A stretch of 64,000 nt of DNA from Mycobacterium sp. 1164966.3. GTDB lineage: Bacteria > Actinomycetota > Actinomycetes > Mycobacteriales > Mycobacteriaceae. A program made the translations under genes and the position numbers. Shown here piece after piece: positions 18,440-26,378 of this stretch; the first letter of the stretch is position 1; every line of letters begins with the position of its first letter. Below the pieces are notes generated by a model. That model ran no database searches. It was not told the DNA's origin and saw only the letters and a program-made list of their open reading frames with translations. The stretch spans positions 1-64,000 of the forward strand of contig NZ_LZSG01000018.1 in assembly GCF_001665395.1 (NCBI RefSeq), read 5' to 3'.

Positions 18440-18607
18440 GTGACCACCGCAATCATCGTGGTGACGCTGGTGCTGCTGGCGCTCGGCATCGTGATCAACC
18501 AGCTGTTCCGGCTGAAGGATTGGCTGAAGAACGCGCCGCCCGTTGCGTCGCCTCCGCCGGTCGCCCCACCCGACGACGACGTCGATGGTCCGGCCCGGGA
18601 AACTTAA
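18440..18607 (+). CDS. Small single-span membrane protein (55 aa)
   Basis: GTG 18440 directly follows a strong GGAGGAG (18434-18440). The product is a 55-residue protein with one hydrophobic helix (AIIVVTLVLLALGIVI), a basic juxtamembrane segment (RLKDWLK) and a Pro/Ala/Asp-rich tail. It reads divergently from the cyclase gene, 62 bases away. Its TAA overlaps by four bases the stop of the convergent reductase. No homologue was recognised; strong translation signals and clean membrane topology support a real gene. Confidence 0.6.
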   Translation: MTTAIIVVTLVLLALGIVINQLFRLKDWLKNAPPVASPPPVAPPDDDVDGPARET

Positions 18608-19590
18608 CCGGCTTGTGCGCGTAGCGCCGCGACCGTGTCGGCCAGGGTGGTGCGCGGATCCCGATAGGTGATGCCGAGATCCCGCTCACTCGGCGAATCG
18701 TCGGACTCCGGCATCTGCGTGTAGTACTGCATGCCCGCCGCGGTAAACGGATTGTCGAAAGGCAGATACGGCCCCGCCAGGTCCAACAACGTACCCGCCA
18801 CCCGCAGCACGGTGTCGGGCACCGGAACGCTCACTATCGGGGTGCCCGCGACCTTTCCGAGCATGTTCGCCAGCTCGGCCACCGGAACCCGATGGCCGCC
18901 AACCATATAGCGACGCGGGCCGCGTCCCGGTTCCAGCAATGCCGCGTGCACCGCCGCCACATCGCGAGCGTCGATGACCAGCCACGCCGCGCCCCGGCCC
19001 GGAATGGTGTGAATTTGCAGCGCAGCCTTGACACCTTCGCCGGCCTCGCCGAATTGGTCGCCGACGGGCGGACCGAGCACCATGCCGGGATAGGTGATGT
19101 TCACCGGCGCCCCGGCGTCCTGCAATCCGCGGGCATAGATTTCGACCTGCGCTTTGGAGATTCCGTAGCCGTCCGTTCCGCCGACGACGGGCAGGTCGGC
19201 GGTCAGAGTCTGCAAGTCCGGATGGAAAAGCGCGGTAAAGCTCGACACGTGCACGATCGGATCGAGTCCGAGTTGGACGGCTTGCCCGAGGACGTTTCCG
19301 GCGCCCTGCATGTTCGTGCTCAGCATCTGCGGCGTCTGCCGCGGGTCGGTTGCCACCAGGGCGGCGCTGTGTACGACGGCGTCGCAGCCGGTCAACGCCT
19401 TGCGGACGGAGTCGCGGTCCTTGATGTCGCCGACGACGTAATCCGACACGTCGACGCCGAGCTTGGCGACGGACGTCTGCAGCTTGGCCGGGGTTCGCAC
19501 CAGGAAGCGAACGGAGTGGCCCGCATCAGCAATCGCCTTGGCGGTCCAACCGCCGACAAATCCAGTACCACCTGTCACCAGAACACGCAT
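18604..19590 (-). CDS. NAD-dependent epimerase/dehydratase (Rv3725-like)
   Basis: The 328-residue extended SDR starts MRVLVTGGTGFVGGW (dinucleotide-binding loop) and carries the catalytic YGISK and the HSAA motif. It matches the position and type of M. tuberculosis Rv3725 next to the cutinase Cut5. Relatives include dihydroflavonol reductase-like and hopanoid/sterol-modifying enzymes; the substrate is not known. The stop overlaps that of the small convergent membrane protein. The spacing to the cutinase (31 bases) suggests that cutinase and reductase are cotranscribed. Confidence 0.85.
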   Translation of the reverse strand: MRVLVTGGTGFVGGWTAKAIADAGHSVRFLVRTPAKLQTSVAKLGVDVSDYVVGDIKDRDSVRKALTGCDAVVHSAALVATDPRQTPQMLSTNMQGAGNVLGQAVQLGLDPIVHVSSFTALFHPDLQTLTADLPVVGGTDGYGISKAQVEIYARGLQDAGAPVNITYPGMVLGPPVGDQFGEAGEGVKAALQIHTIPGRGAAWLVIDARDVAAVHAALLEPGRGPRRYMVGGHRVPVAELANMLGKVAGTPIVSVPVPDTVLRVAGTLLDLAGPYLPFDNPFTAAGMQYYTQMPESDDSPSERDLGITYRDPRTTLADTVAALRAQAG

Positions 19591-19621
19591 GATGCGATGT
19601 TATGGGGAGCTCTGGCCAACC

Positions 19622-20380
19622 TCACAGGTGACTGGCGGCGAAGTCCGCAGCCTGGTCCGTCATGCCGTTGGCGGCGTAGAGGGTGTGCTCGGCATTGGGG
19701 CCGCTGCCGCCGGGGCCGCAGATTCCGTCACCGGGGGCGCACAGCTCGATGGTCTTGGGCCGGTACAGCGGCCCGATGACGATCGGCGGTGCGCCGTACT
19801 GTGACAGGAATTGATCCGACGGAGTCCCGAAGAGCGTGACCGCGGCGACGTGATTTGCGATGTCGGGCGCCAGCGGCCTGGGCACCGCGGCCGCGGGCAC
19901 GCCCGGCGGAACCGCGGCCGACGTGACGTAGCCCGCGACTGCCGCGCCCTGGGAGTATCCGCCGAGGACCTCGCGGGTTTGGGGACAGTTCGCTGCCATC
20001 GACTGAATGTGAGATCCGGCGTCGCGAATCCCGTCGATGACGGTCAGGGGGAAATCCGGGCTGCCGAAATCGGTGCTGGCCGGGTAGTTGACCGGATAAA
20101 CGCCGAGCGACCTCGATCCGATCTTCGAGCGCAGCTGCTCGACGAAAGATCCTCCGATGCCACCGACGCCAGGCGGCTCTCCGGAGCCACGGGCGAACAC
20201 CACCTCGACGTCGGGACACGGATCCGCGGATGCGGCCGGCGTGGGCACCGCTCCCAGTGCGAAAGCAAACGCCATCGCGGCTCCACCGCCGGCCGCCGCG
20301 AGCCGGCGCACGCAGCGCGTCTCTGCCAATTTTTCGACGTGCATATCTCCAACCGTTTCGTATCGTGCGGTCTTGCTCAC
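19622..20380 (-). CDS. Secreted cutinase-family hydrolase (Cut5-like)
   Basis: The 252-residue enzyme has a hydrophobic export signal (AAMAFAFALGAVPTPAASA), the nucleophile elbow GYSQG, a catalytic Asp in CAPGDGIC and a His in AEHTLY. Four cysteines fit the two family disulfides. Mycobacterial cutinases are extracellular lipid esterases or phospholipases. The N-terminus before the signal is long; ATG 20344 would shorten it by 12 residues but has a cramped ribosome site. In M. tuberculosis the syntenic Rv3724 is split in two; here the frame is intact. Confidence 0.88.
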   Translation of the reverse strand: MSKTARYETVGDMHVEKLAETRCVRRLAAAGGGAAMAFAFALGAVPTPAASADPCPDVEVVFARGSGEPPGVGGIGGSFVEQLRSKIGSRSLGVYPVNYPASTDFGSPDFPLTVIDGIRDAGSHIQSMAANCPQTREVLGGYSQGAAVAGYVTSAAVPPGVPAAAVPRPLAPDIANHVAAVTLFGTPSDQFLSQYGAPPIVIGPLYRPKTIELCAPGDGICGPGGSGPNAEHTLYAANGMTDQAADFAASHL

Positions 20381-20456
20381 TTGGTATTCGGACCCGATGA
20401 CGCTTTAGATTGCCCGAAGCCGCAGGTCTCAATCCGCGAACCGGATCGGTGCTCCC

Positions 20457-20500
20457 TCAAAAACAAACAGCAAGTCGCCGGACATGCCGGCAACTTGCTG
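20457..20500 (-). terminator. Rho-independent terminator of the csbD pair
   Basis: On the minus strand CAGCAAGT-T-GCCGG-CATG-TCCGG-CG-ACTTGCTG forms a strong hairpin (20468-20500), followed at once by TTTGTTTTTG (20457-20467). It lies 14 bases after the csbD stop. This U-tract is rare for mycobacteria. Confidence 0.8.
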
Positions 20501-20513
20501 ACTGTGCGGAGCG

Positions 20514-20687
20514 CTATTTCCTGAAGGCGTCCTTCACTTTCTCACCGGCGTCCTTCAGGCTGGACTTCGCCTGATCGCCCCGGCCTTCATCCCTGGTGCG
20601 GTCATCACCGGTGGCCTTGCCTACGGCCTCCTTGGCCTTGCCGCCCAAGTCGTCGATCTTGTTCTTGATCTTGTCTTCCGCGCTCAT
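20514..20687 (-). CDS. CsbD-family stress protein (57 aa)
   Basis: ATG at 20687 gives 57 residues: MSAEDKIKNKIDDLGGK through KATGDDRTRDEGRGDQ to the end KVKDAFRK. The motif pattern (K-N-K-x-x-x-x-GKAKEAVGKATGD) is the CsbD family, abundant small hydrophilic stress proteins. The start codon overlaps the stop of the upstream paralogue as ATGA, indicating translational coupling. A U-tract terminator follows. The molecular role of the family is unknown. Confidence 0.85.
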   Translation of the reverse strand: MSAEDKIKNKIDDLGGKAKEAVGKATGDDRTRDEGRGDQAKSSLKDAGEKVKDAFRK

Positions 20688-20953
20688 GGGATTCCTCTGC
20701 TCCTGCGAAATCGCGATTGATACGCGCGTTGGTTACCCCGCACCGGCCGATCTTGAACCCTGGCGCGTCGGCCGGGCAGCAAGCTCCAGAAAGCGTCTCT
20801 CACCTTCTCTCCGGCATCTTTCAGGTTGGCCTTCACCTGATCGCGCTGGCCTTCGTACTCGGTACGCCTGTTTCCGGTGACCCGGCCGACGGTCTCTCTG
20901 GCCCGGCCGCCCCAATATTGGGCTTTGTTTCTCAGTTTGTTTTCGATGGTCAT
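20684..20953 (-). CDS. CsbD-like protein with basic C-terminal tail
   Basis: The 89-residue first gene of a tandem pair shares with its neighbour the CsbD core (NKLRNKAQYWGGRARETVGRVTGNRRTEYEGQRDQVKANLKDAGEK in outline). It adds an Arg-rich tail of about 30 residues (SLLPGRRARVQDRPVRGNQR). A SigF-like promoter (20964-20991) lies almost directly before the ATG, giving a very short or absent leader, with no Shine-Dalgarno. The basic tail may bind nucleic acid, but this is a guess. Confidence 0.7.
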   Translation of the reverse strand: MTIENKLRNKAQYWGGRARETVGRVTGNRRTEYEGQRDQVKANLKDAGEKVRDAFWSLLPGRRARVQDRPVRGNQRAYQSRFRRSRGIP

Positions 20954-20963
20954 CTGGATCGAC

Positions 20964-20991
20964 TACCCGAGAGCGCATGGCCGCAAAACTT
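20964..20991 (-). promoter_or_regulatory. SigF-like promoter before the csbD pair
   Basis: On the minus strand AGTTT (20991-20987), a 17-base spacer, then GGGTAG (20969-20964). This differs from the mycobacterial SigF/SigB-type consensus GGTTT-N17-GGGTAY at only a few positions. The predicted start point is about four bases before the ATG. CsbD genes belong to general stress regulons in other bacteria, which fits. Confidence 0.55.
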
Positions 20992-21000
20992 AGCAGCGCG

Positions 21001-21057
21001 AGGAGACGCAAAATCGCTTAAAAAAGGGGGGTCCTAGTGCGATTTTGCGTTCCCCTA
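21001..21057. terminator. Degenerate hairpin, copy 2 of interspersed family
   Basis: GAGGAGACGCAAAATCGC (21001-21018) and GCGATTTTGCGTTCCCCT (21040-21057) are inverted arms of the same type as at 8731-8790 and 37798-37859, with a diverged central part. It lies 30 bases after the stop of the dehydrogenase at 21087-22142. Confidence 0.6.
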
Positions 21058-21086
21058 CCTGCGGTGTGGGCCCAGCTCGCCCCTGG

Positions 21087-22142
21087 CTACGCGGGCACCA
21101 CGCCACGGGGCAGCGTCAACGGCAAATCGTTGTACGTCGCGATGCCCGGCGCCGCGGCGACGACGGCCGGGATCGCGTTGACGGGGGGCATGGCGACCAT
21201 GATGTGCCCGATAACCATGAAGTCGGCAATTGTCTCGGCCTGGAAGTACGGCGGCGGCAGGAAGCCGACCTTGGTGGTTACCGTCGGCTGCCCGTCGACC
21301 TGAATCACCCAGCCGTCCTGCTCGATCTTCCAGTCGGGCTCGAGCGTCTGCCCCTTGCGCCAGCGGACGTTCAGGTCGATCAAGGTTTTGTCGCCGACGA
21401 TCCCCTGCCAGCTGATGAAGGTGCCTGCCACGCATCCGGCGGGTATGGTCCACGAACCGAGGTCGAGATCTGCTGTGGTCTGGGCGAATTCGGACACACA
21501 ACGCACGTCGTCGAGCTCGACACCGAGCGCGTCGGCCACCAGCCGGACGGCTTCACCGAAGATGGCGGTGCCGTTGGCCGCCATCTGCTGCAGTTCCGGG
21601 TGATCAATCGGCTGGCCGAAGCCCACCGGCTTCTCGGTGTCCGGCGAATCGTAGAACGTGGTGTCGGCGGCCTCGCTGACGGTTACCTTGTCGACCCGGT
21701 TACAGACCATCGCCGAGACGATGGCCAACAGCTCGGCGAACCCGGGGCTGACGCCAGAACCGAAGATGGTGGAGCCACCCTGCTGGCATGCCGCCAAGAT
21801 GCGGTCGCGGCCTTCGCCCAGGTTGTGACCGGTGATGAACGCTGCCGTCGTCACCACGTTCACACCCGCGGAAAGAATGCGGACCAGTTCGTCGACGTTG
21901 ATCCACATCGGGTTGTAGACGACGCAATCGGGTTTCAGACTCAGCAGCGCATCGACGTCGTTGGTGGCGGCTATGCCCAGCGGCGCTATCCCGCACAGTT
22001 CGCCGGCGTCGCGGCCGGCCTTCTCGGGTGACCAGGCGTAGCACCCGACCAGTTCGAGCGATGGGTGCGCGGCGACCGCCTCCAACGAGCACTTGCCGAC
22101 GTTTCCGGTGGTCCATTGCACGACGCGATAGCTGTTTGGCAC
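21087..22142 (-). CDS. DapB-like NAD(P)-binding dehydrogenase
   Basis: The 351-residue protein begins VPNSYRVVQWTTGNVGK, a Rossmann loop typical of the mycobacterial dihydrodipicolinate reductase-like family (such as Rv1059). Other conserved stretches are NPMWINVDELVRILSAGVNVVTTAAFITGH and GSGVSPGFAELLA. Despite the family name these are not the lysine-pathway DapB; they are uncharacterised NAD(P)H oxidoreductases, some annotated as amine dehydrogenases. GTG 22142 is chosen because the upstream open frame reads as low-quality Gly/Arg-rich sequence. A family hairpin (21001-21057) lies after the stop. Confidence 0.75.
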   Translation of the reverse strand: MPNSYRVVQWTTGNVGKCSLEAVAAHPSLELVGCYAWSPEKAGRDAGELCGIAPLGIAATNDVDALLSLKPDCVVYNPMWINVDELVRILSAGVNVVTTAAFITGHNLGEGRDRILAACQQGGSTIFGSGVSPGFAELLAIVSAMVCNRVDKVTVSEAADTTFYDSPDTEKPVGFGQPIDHPELQQMAANGTAIFGEAVRLVADALGVELDDVRCVSEFAQTTADLDLGSWTIPAGCVAGTFISWQGIVGDKTLIDLNVRWRKGQTLEPDWKIEQDGWVIQVDGQPTVTTKVGFLPPPYFQAETIADFMVIGHIMVAMPPVNAIPAVVAAAPGIATYNDLPLTLPRGVVPA

Positions 22143-22171
22143 TCGCTCAGCATAGGCGAACGATCCAGCGC

Positions 22172-23317
22172 TCAGTAGGCCGATTCGGCGGCCAGGATCT
22201 CGGCGAGGAAGGCGTCCGCCGACGGCCGGTCCAACCGGGATCGGGCCCAGCGGCGAACCCGCTCCCGCGTCTGCGGTGTCTCCGCTGCACCGGCACCCAC
22301 GTGTACCGACGTCGCGGCCCAATCATGGTCCCACGCAGCCGATTCCGAGAGTGGCCGCTGTTGCGCGTCGACCACGGGAAGGATGGCCTGGCCGTCGGCG
22401 GCCAGCGCGCCGGCGGCGGTGACGTTTCCGGATTCGACACGCACCGAAACGCCGGTGGCGGGGTGCGGCCCGATGACCATGGCCGACACGACGGCGGCCA
22501 CCGCCGTGTCCTGCACGTTGACGCTCCACTCGACGGTGTCTTCGCCCGCGTCGAAGATTCCGGGCGGCACCGCACTCCAGTTGATCGATGCAACGCCGCG
22601 ACTGATTGCGGCCGCGCCACGCCGACCCGCATCGGACCCGGCGGCCAACGCGTAATCATCCTGACGGGCCGCCGGTGCGGCCAGCTTGAAACTTGAATCA
22701 TCAAGAGCGGCAAACAATTCCGGCCAACCCAAGCCGTCCAGGCCGACTTCGTCGGCCAGGCCGGCGCCGGCGCGCACCAGATCGCCCACCCGCGGATCGC
22801 CACGGCTTAGATCCCTGAGCAGCGCGCCGGCGTGCGGTGCCAGCAACTCCGTCACATCCGAGTCGAGGGTGTCGTCAGTGAAGAAGTCCTGTGCGCCGGC
22901 TGTCAACAACGCGACCTCGACGTCGAGCAGCGCGCGGTCCAAGGCGACGATGCCGTCGCGCCGGCTGGCGGGCCACCACCGGCGCAGCCAATGGCCGATG
23001 GCCAGCCTGCGCAGCGGCGTCAACGATCCGGGCGCGATGTCGACACCGGTGAGCTCGATGCTGTCAGTATCGCCGGGAGTGCGGCCGTTTACCGCCGATG
23101 CCAGCGTGACATGCCCGTGATCGCCGACAACACGCCAAAGCCAGTCGGCGCGAGTCAGATCGGTGAAGGTGATCTGGGCGGTCGTGTCGTCGGGCGGGTC
23201 GTCGACCGTCCAGGACAACACCGCGCCACTGACTTCCAGCACCGCGACCAACGGCGTTGCCGCAGAGGCGCGATGCTCCCCGGCGGTCCACAGGCCGGAG
23301 TCCGCGACCAATCTCAT
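22172..23317 (-). CDS. Unknown protein, CHAT-block gene 2
   Basis: The 381-residue protein is acidic, Ala/Asp-rich and without signal peptide or membrane segment. The first 110 residues look beta-rich (SWTVDDPPDDTTAQITFTDL, SIELTGVDIAPGS); the remainder mixes helices with strands such as WSVNVQDTAVAAVVSAM. No catalytic motif or family was recognised. It overlaps the gene before it by ATGA (23314-23317), so the two are translationally coupled and probably work together. They lie beside the CHAT/TPR pair, which itself shows the same four-base overlap. Confidence 0.7.
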   Translation of the reverse strand: MRLVADSGLWTAGEHRASAATPLVAVLEVSGAVLSWTVDDPPDDTTAQITFTDLTRADWLWRVVGDHGHVTLASAVNGRTPGDTDSIELTGVDIAPGSLTPLRRLAIGHWLRRWWPASRRDGIVALDRALLDVEVALLTAGAQDFFTDDTLDSDVTELLAPHAGALLRDLSRGDPRVGDLVRAGAGLADEVGLDGLGWPELFAALDDSSFKLAAPAARQDDYALAAGSDAGRRGAAAISRGVASINWSAVPPGIFDAGEDTVEWSVNVQDTAVAAVVSAMVIGPHPATGVSVRVESGNVTAAGALAADGQAILPVVDAQQRPLSESAAWDHDWAATSVHVGAGAAETPQTRERVRRWARSRLDRPSADAFLAEILAAESAY

Positions 23318-24648
23318 CCCGCCACCTGCAATTCCAGCATCGACTTGATTCGCTGACGGTGATCCAGGCTCACCGATCTGGCCGCCCCTTCGAGCAGGGA
23401 CCGCACCTCGTCGACGTCGTCACACGGCTCCTGCCAGACGTCGCGGCCGTGCAGACGCGCCCACAGCCGGCTCAGGTAGGGCTGGGCGTAGTTGGCGAGG
23501 TCGTCGACCACTTGCTGTTGGCGCGGATGGATCGGGCCGCCTTCGGCGAGATAGCGCCTGGCGTGCAGCACATACGCCTCTTTCCGCAGCCGGGCCTGGA
23601 TCTGTGCGGCCAGGGCGTAGCGACTGGTGACCGACGGGTCCAGTGGCGTGAGTTCGACTGCGACTTCGATGCCGGTCACCAGCGTGGCCTGTTTGTCCTC
23701 GCCCAATAATCCCCAGGGCGCGCAGGCCCGGTCGACCTCTTCGTCGCACAGCAGCGGGATGTCAGGCAAGGCGTCGCGATCCAGCGCGCGGCGCAAGGTC
23801 GCGCGCACCCGGTCCACCACGCTGCGATCCAACGGGCGTTCGCCTGGCTCATTTGCGCTGCCTTGGATTTGCGGCCGTCGTTGTGGCACAACGGAACTCA
23901 ATCCCAACCCGACGATGGACCAGGGCAACTGCGCGGTCTCGACGCGGGCCAGGGCGCCCAGCTGGTAGGGCACCGTGTCCGCGATCACGGTCGACCAGAC
24001 GCGCTGACGCGCGACAGACGCGCCGTGACTGCCGGCAGGTCCCAGGACCGTGGTCAGACGAGCCAGGAACGGATCGATGACCGCATCTTCGGCGTGCACG
24101 TCGGCCCAGCTGCGGTTCAGCTGGTCGGTCAGCATGGCGACCGCATCGGGATTCGCCACGTATTGGTTGAGCACCTCGATCGCGGTGCGGTCGCGGCCCT
24201 GGTGGATGTCGTGCAGTACCGCAGCAGGCGTCTCGCGATCTTCCGGGGTGGGCGCACCTTTCGTCACGGCGAGTTCGAAGCAGACCGGAAAGTACAGCTC
24301 CTGAGCGTTTCCGCTGCGAATGCGCGCCCTGCGGCGCTCGAGTTTGAGAACCTCGAACCATGCTGCGGCAGCGCGCAGTTGGGGTGCATTGTCGATGATC
24401 AGCTCGCGCATTGCCGCGGCGCAGTCCGCGCTCACGACCGGTACCGAATACTGCGGGTTCGCCCGTAAGCGCAGCACCAGCGGGTCGATGATGCGTTTGA
24501 CGGTCCTGGTCAAGGGTCCGCCGTCGTCGCTGCTGAGCACCTCGACGCCGGGACCGATTGCGCGCCAGGCTTGCTCGATCACCGCCCGCCGGGGATGCCC
24601 CGCCACCCGCGCCGTTGCGGCAGTCGTCACCTGCGGCTCGGCGCTCAT
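23314..24648 (-). CDS. Unknown protein, CHAT-block gene 1
   Basis: The 444-residue product starts at ATG 24648 (MSAEPQVTTAATARV). Upstream in-frame codons to 24795 cross the divergent promoter and read unlike protein. It is mostly helical, Arg/Leu/Ala-rich and soluble, with no recognised motif. A Pro/Gln-rich break (SSVVPQRRPQIQGSANEPG) near residue 260 may divide two domains. It is the first gene of a two-gene unit ending at 22172 and is divergent from the 90-aa gene at 24732 (83-base gap). Function unknown; association with the CHAT/TPR pair is by proximity only. Confidence 0.7.
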   Translation of the reverse strand: MSAEPQVTTAATARVAGHPRRAVIEQAWRAIGPGVEVLSSDDGGPLTRTVKRIIDPLVLRLRANPQYSVPVVSADCAAAMRELIIDNAPQLRAAAAWFEVLKLERRRARIRSGNAQELYFPVCFELAVTKGAPTPEDRETPAAVLHDIHQGRDRTAIEVLNQYVANPDAVAMLTDQLNRSWADVHAEDAVIDPFLARLTTVLGPAGSHGASVARQRVWSTVIADTVPYQLGALARVETAQLPWSIVGLGLSSVVPQRRPQIQGSANEPGERPLDRSVVDRVRATLRRALDRDALPDIPLLCDEEVDRACAPWGLLGEDKQATLVTGIEVAVELTPLDPSVTSRYALAAQIQARLRKEAYVLHARRYLAEGGPIHPRQQQVVDDLANYAQPYLSRLWARLHGRDVWQEPCDDVDEVRSLLEGAARSVSLDHRQRIKSMLELQVAG

Positions 24649-24731
24649 CTGCACAGGATAGGGGCATTCCGGAAATATCGACATCGGAAAAGTTGGGTTC
24701 GGTAGCCGATCGGCAGCGAGAACCTGGTCGC

Positions 24732-25004
24732 ATGAACATGGCACAGATTTCAGCGGACGACCGTATCGTCGGAGTCGGAACCGTATGCGATGCATCCGGC
24801 AGGGACCGGATCAGGATTCAGGTGACCAGTGTGGACGGGGCGACGTTCGTCGGCCGCTTGACTCATCACGACGGTGACCAGGTGGCCTCGTGGTTGCGTC
24901 CGGGAGCCGTACTGCTGGTGGCATTCGATCCTGCTGCACCAGAGCAGCTTTCGTTGCCCGACGACGTGCTGGCCGTCCGGGCGGCGGAGCTGACCTCCAT
25001 CTGA
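24732..25004 (+). CDS. Unknown 90-aa protein in the CHAT block
   Basis: The small acidic protein (MNMAQISADDRIVGVGTV...) has alternating hydrophobic residues suggesting a compact beta-barrel or OB-like fold, and no membrane segment. Starts at 24732 and 24738 are both possible. It is divergent from the two-gene unit at 22172-24648 and convergent with the CHAT gene, the two stops being only three bases apart. That tight packing of unknown genes is the reason to treat the region as one block. Confidence 0.6.
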   Translation: MNMAQISADDRIVGVGTVCDASGRDRIRIQVTSVDGATFVGRLTHHDGDQVASWLRPGAVLLVAFDPAAPEQLSLPDDVLAVRAAELTSI

Positions 25005-25007
25005 GCG

Positions 25008-26378
25008 TCATCGCACTCCGTCGACCGTAAACGTCACCAATGCAGCCCAATACAGCGGGCTGGCGGTGACGTCACCGTCGCGCCAGCGTCGCATCTGCTC
25101 GCGCTGCCAGCGATTCACGGCGCATCCCGCGTCGACGTCCTCGTGCGCCCGATCGACGGCGATGACCACGTCGGCCATCGGGTCACCGTCGGTCGCGCCA
25201 AATCGCCGATAGGCGGCGGTGGTCGGCAGCGACCACAGCGTGGCGGTCACCAACTGCGCGCCACCGAGGATCATCGCCGCCACCAGACCGGTCGCCTCGT
25301 CGAATTGATAGTCACCGCCCGACGCGCAGGCCAGCAGGGCCACCCGGGGCGGCATCGGCAACCGCAACGACATGAGGTCCGACGCGGTTAGCGGCCGGTG
25401 CTCACCGACGGGATCGGCGTCACCGGGAATCGCTGCGGTGCAGGCCAAGTGCAGGGCGGCCCGATCGGCCCGGCCGGCTTGATCCGGATCGCCGTCGGCC
25501 GAACTCGCGTGCCCGACGTAGATGAGCCGACGCGGTGGCCGCGCGCTTTGCCCCAGGAGCTCCGCCAACCATTTGCGGTTCGCGTCCTGGCGGCGAAACA
25601 GCTCCACGGCCGCACCGACCGCCGGCAGCACCGGCCCGCGGTCCAACAGTTCGGCGAAGTGTTGCGCCAACGGCGTCTGTTCGGAGGGTCTGCCCAGCAC
25701 CGAGCCCAGCGGCGAGTCCGGAAGTTGCCCCGGAACCCGTGGATCGAGGACCAGCAGCGGCGGGCCGTCCTGACGGGCATGCCACAGCGCCGGGGTTCGA
25801 GGCGCGTGCACGATGTTCTGCGGTACCGCCATCAACACGTCCACCAGCTCCATCAGCCGATAGCCGTCGGTGTGGTCACGAACATCGGTTAACTGCCAAG
25901 GGATTGGGGCGGCCACAGTACCGCTGACAGTGAACGCCTCCGCCCGGAGGCGTACCAGGTCCTCTGGACTGGGCCACGATTTCGGCAACGCCAGCACTGC
26001 CCAGGGGACACGCGCCAGCCGGGCCGTGGGCGAGACGAACAGCGCCGCACGCGGCGAAGCCACGCACTCCGCCAGCAGCTGCCATCCCGCCGCGCCGATC
26101 AGCAGCACGCCGAGGATGTAGGCGACCGTCAGTTCGGTGTCCGGTGCCGCGAACGGTCCGCGGGTCAGGGCACGCTCGATGGCATCGCGTCGGTTCTCCG
26201 ACCCGCGCGGCTCAGGCAAGGCGTCCGCCAATTCCTGCAGCGCCGCAAGCAGAATGGGTTCGTCCACCACCCAGGTCACCGTTTTCGACGGCTGCCCGAC
26301 CACCCGCAAACTGCCGTATGTGGCGATCCCGACATCGGCGTAACGCAGGACCAGAGTCAGCCGGTCCGGTTCGCTCAT
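25008..26378 (-). CDS. CHAT-domain caspase-like cysteine protease
   Basis: The 456-residue protein is a CHAT-family (caspase HetF-associated) peptidase. The catalytic dyad is visible: His290 in LIYVGHASS and Cys351 in VALLACASGG. Another conserved family element is FVSPTARLARVPWAVLALP around 114-132. After Cys351 comes GLVAAMILGGAQLVTATLWSLP, the standard CHAT strand-helix-strand. The N-terminal 110 residues are not recognised. CHAT proteins usually carry TPR repeats on the same chain; here these lie on the preceding gene, which overlaps by ATGA (26375-26378). CHAT proteases act in prokaryotic cell-death and phage-defence pathways such as Craspase and some gasdermin systems. No gasdermin or Cas gene is seen here. 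Confidence 0.85.
   Translation of the reverse strand: MSEPDRLTLVLRYADVGIATYGSLRVVGQPSKTVTWVVDEPILLAALQELADALPEPRGSENRRDAIERALTRGPFAAPDTELTVAYILGVLLIGAAGWQLLAECVASPRAALFVSPTARLARVPWAVLALPKSWPSPEDLVRLRAEAFTVSGTVAAPIPWQLTDVRDHTDGYRLMELVDVLMAVPQNIVHAPRTPALWHARQDGPPLLVLDPRVPGQLPDSPLGSVLGRPSEQTPLAQHFAELLDRGPVLPAVGAAVELFRRQDANRKWLAELLGQSARPPRRLIYVGHASSADGDPDQAGRADRAALHLACTAAIPGDADPVGEHRPLTASDLMSLRLPMPPRVALLACASGGDYQFDEATGLVAAMILGGAQLVTATLWSLPTTAAYRRFGATDGDPMADVVIAVDRAHEDVDAGCAVNRWQREQMRRWRDGDVTASPLYWAALVTFTVDGVR

Noticed and set aside
25398..25892. Plus-strand frames antisense to the CHAT gene
   Set aside because: Arg/Gly-rich shadow frames with no ribosome site; the opposite strand carries the CHAT catalytic motifs.
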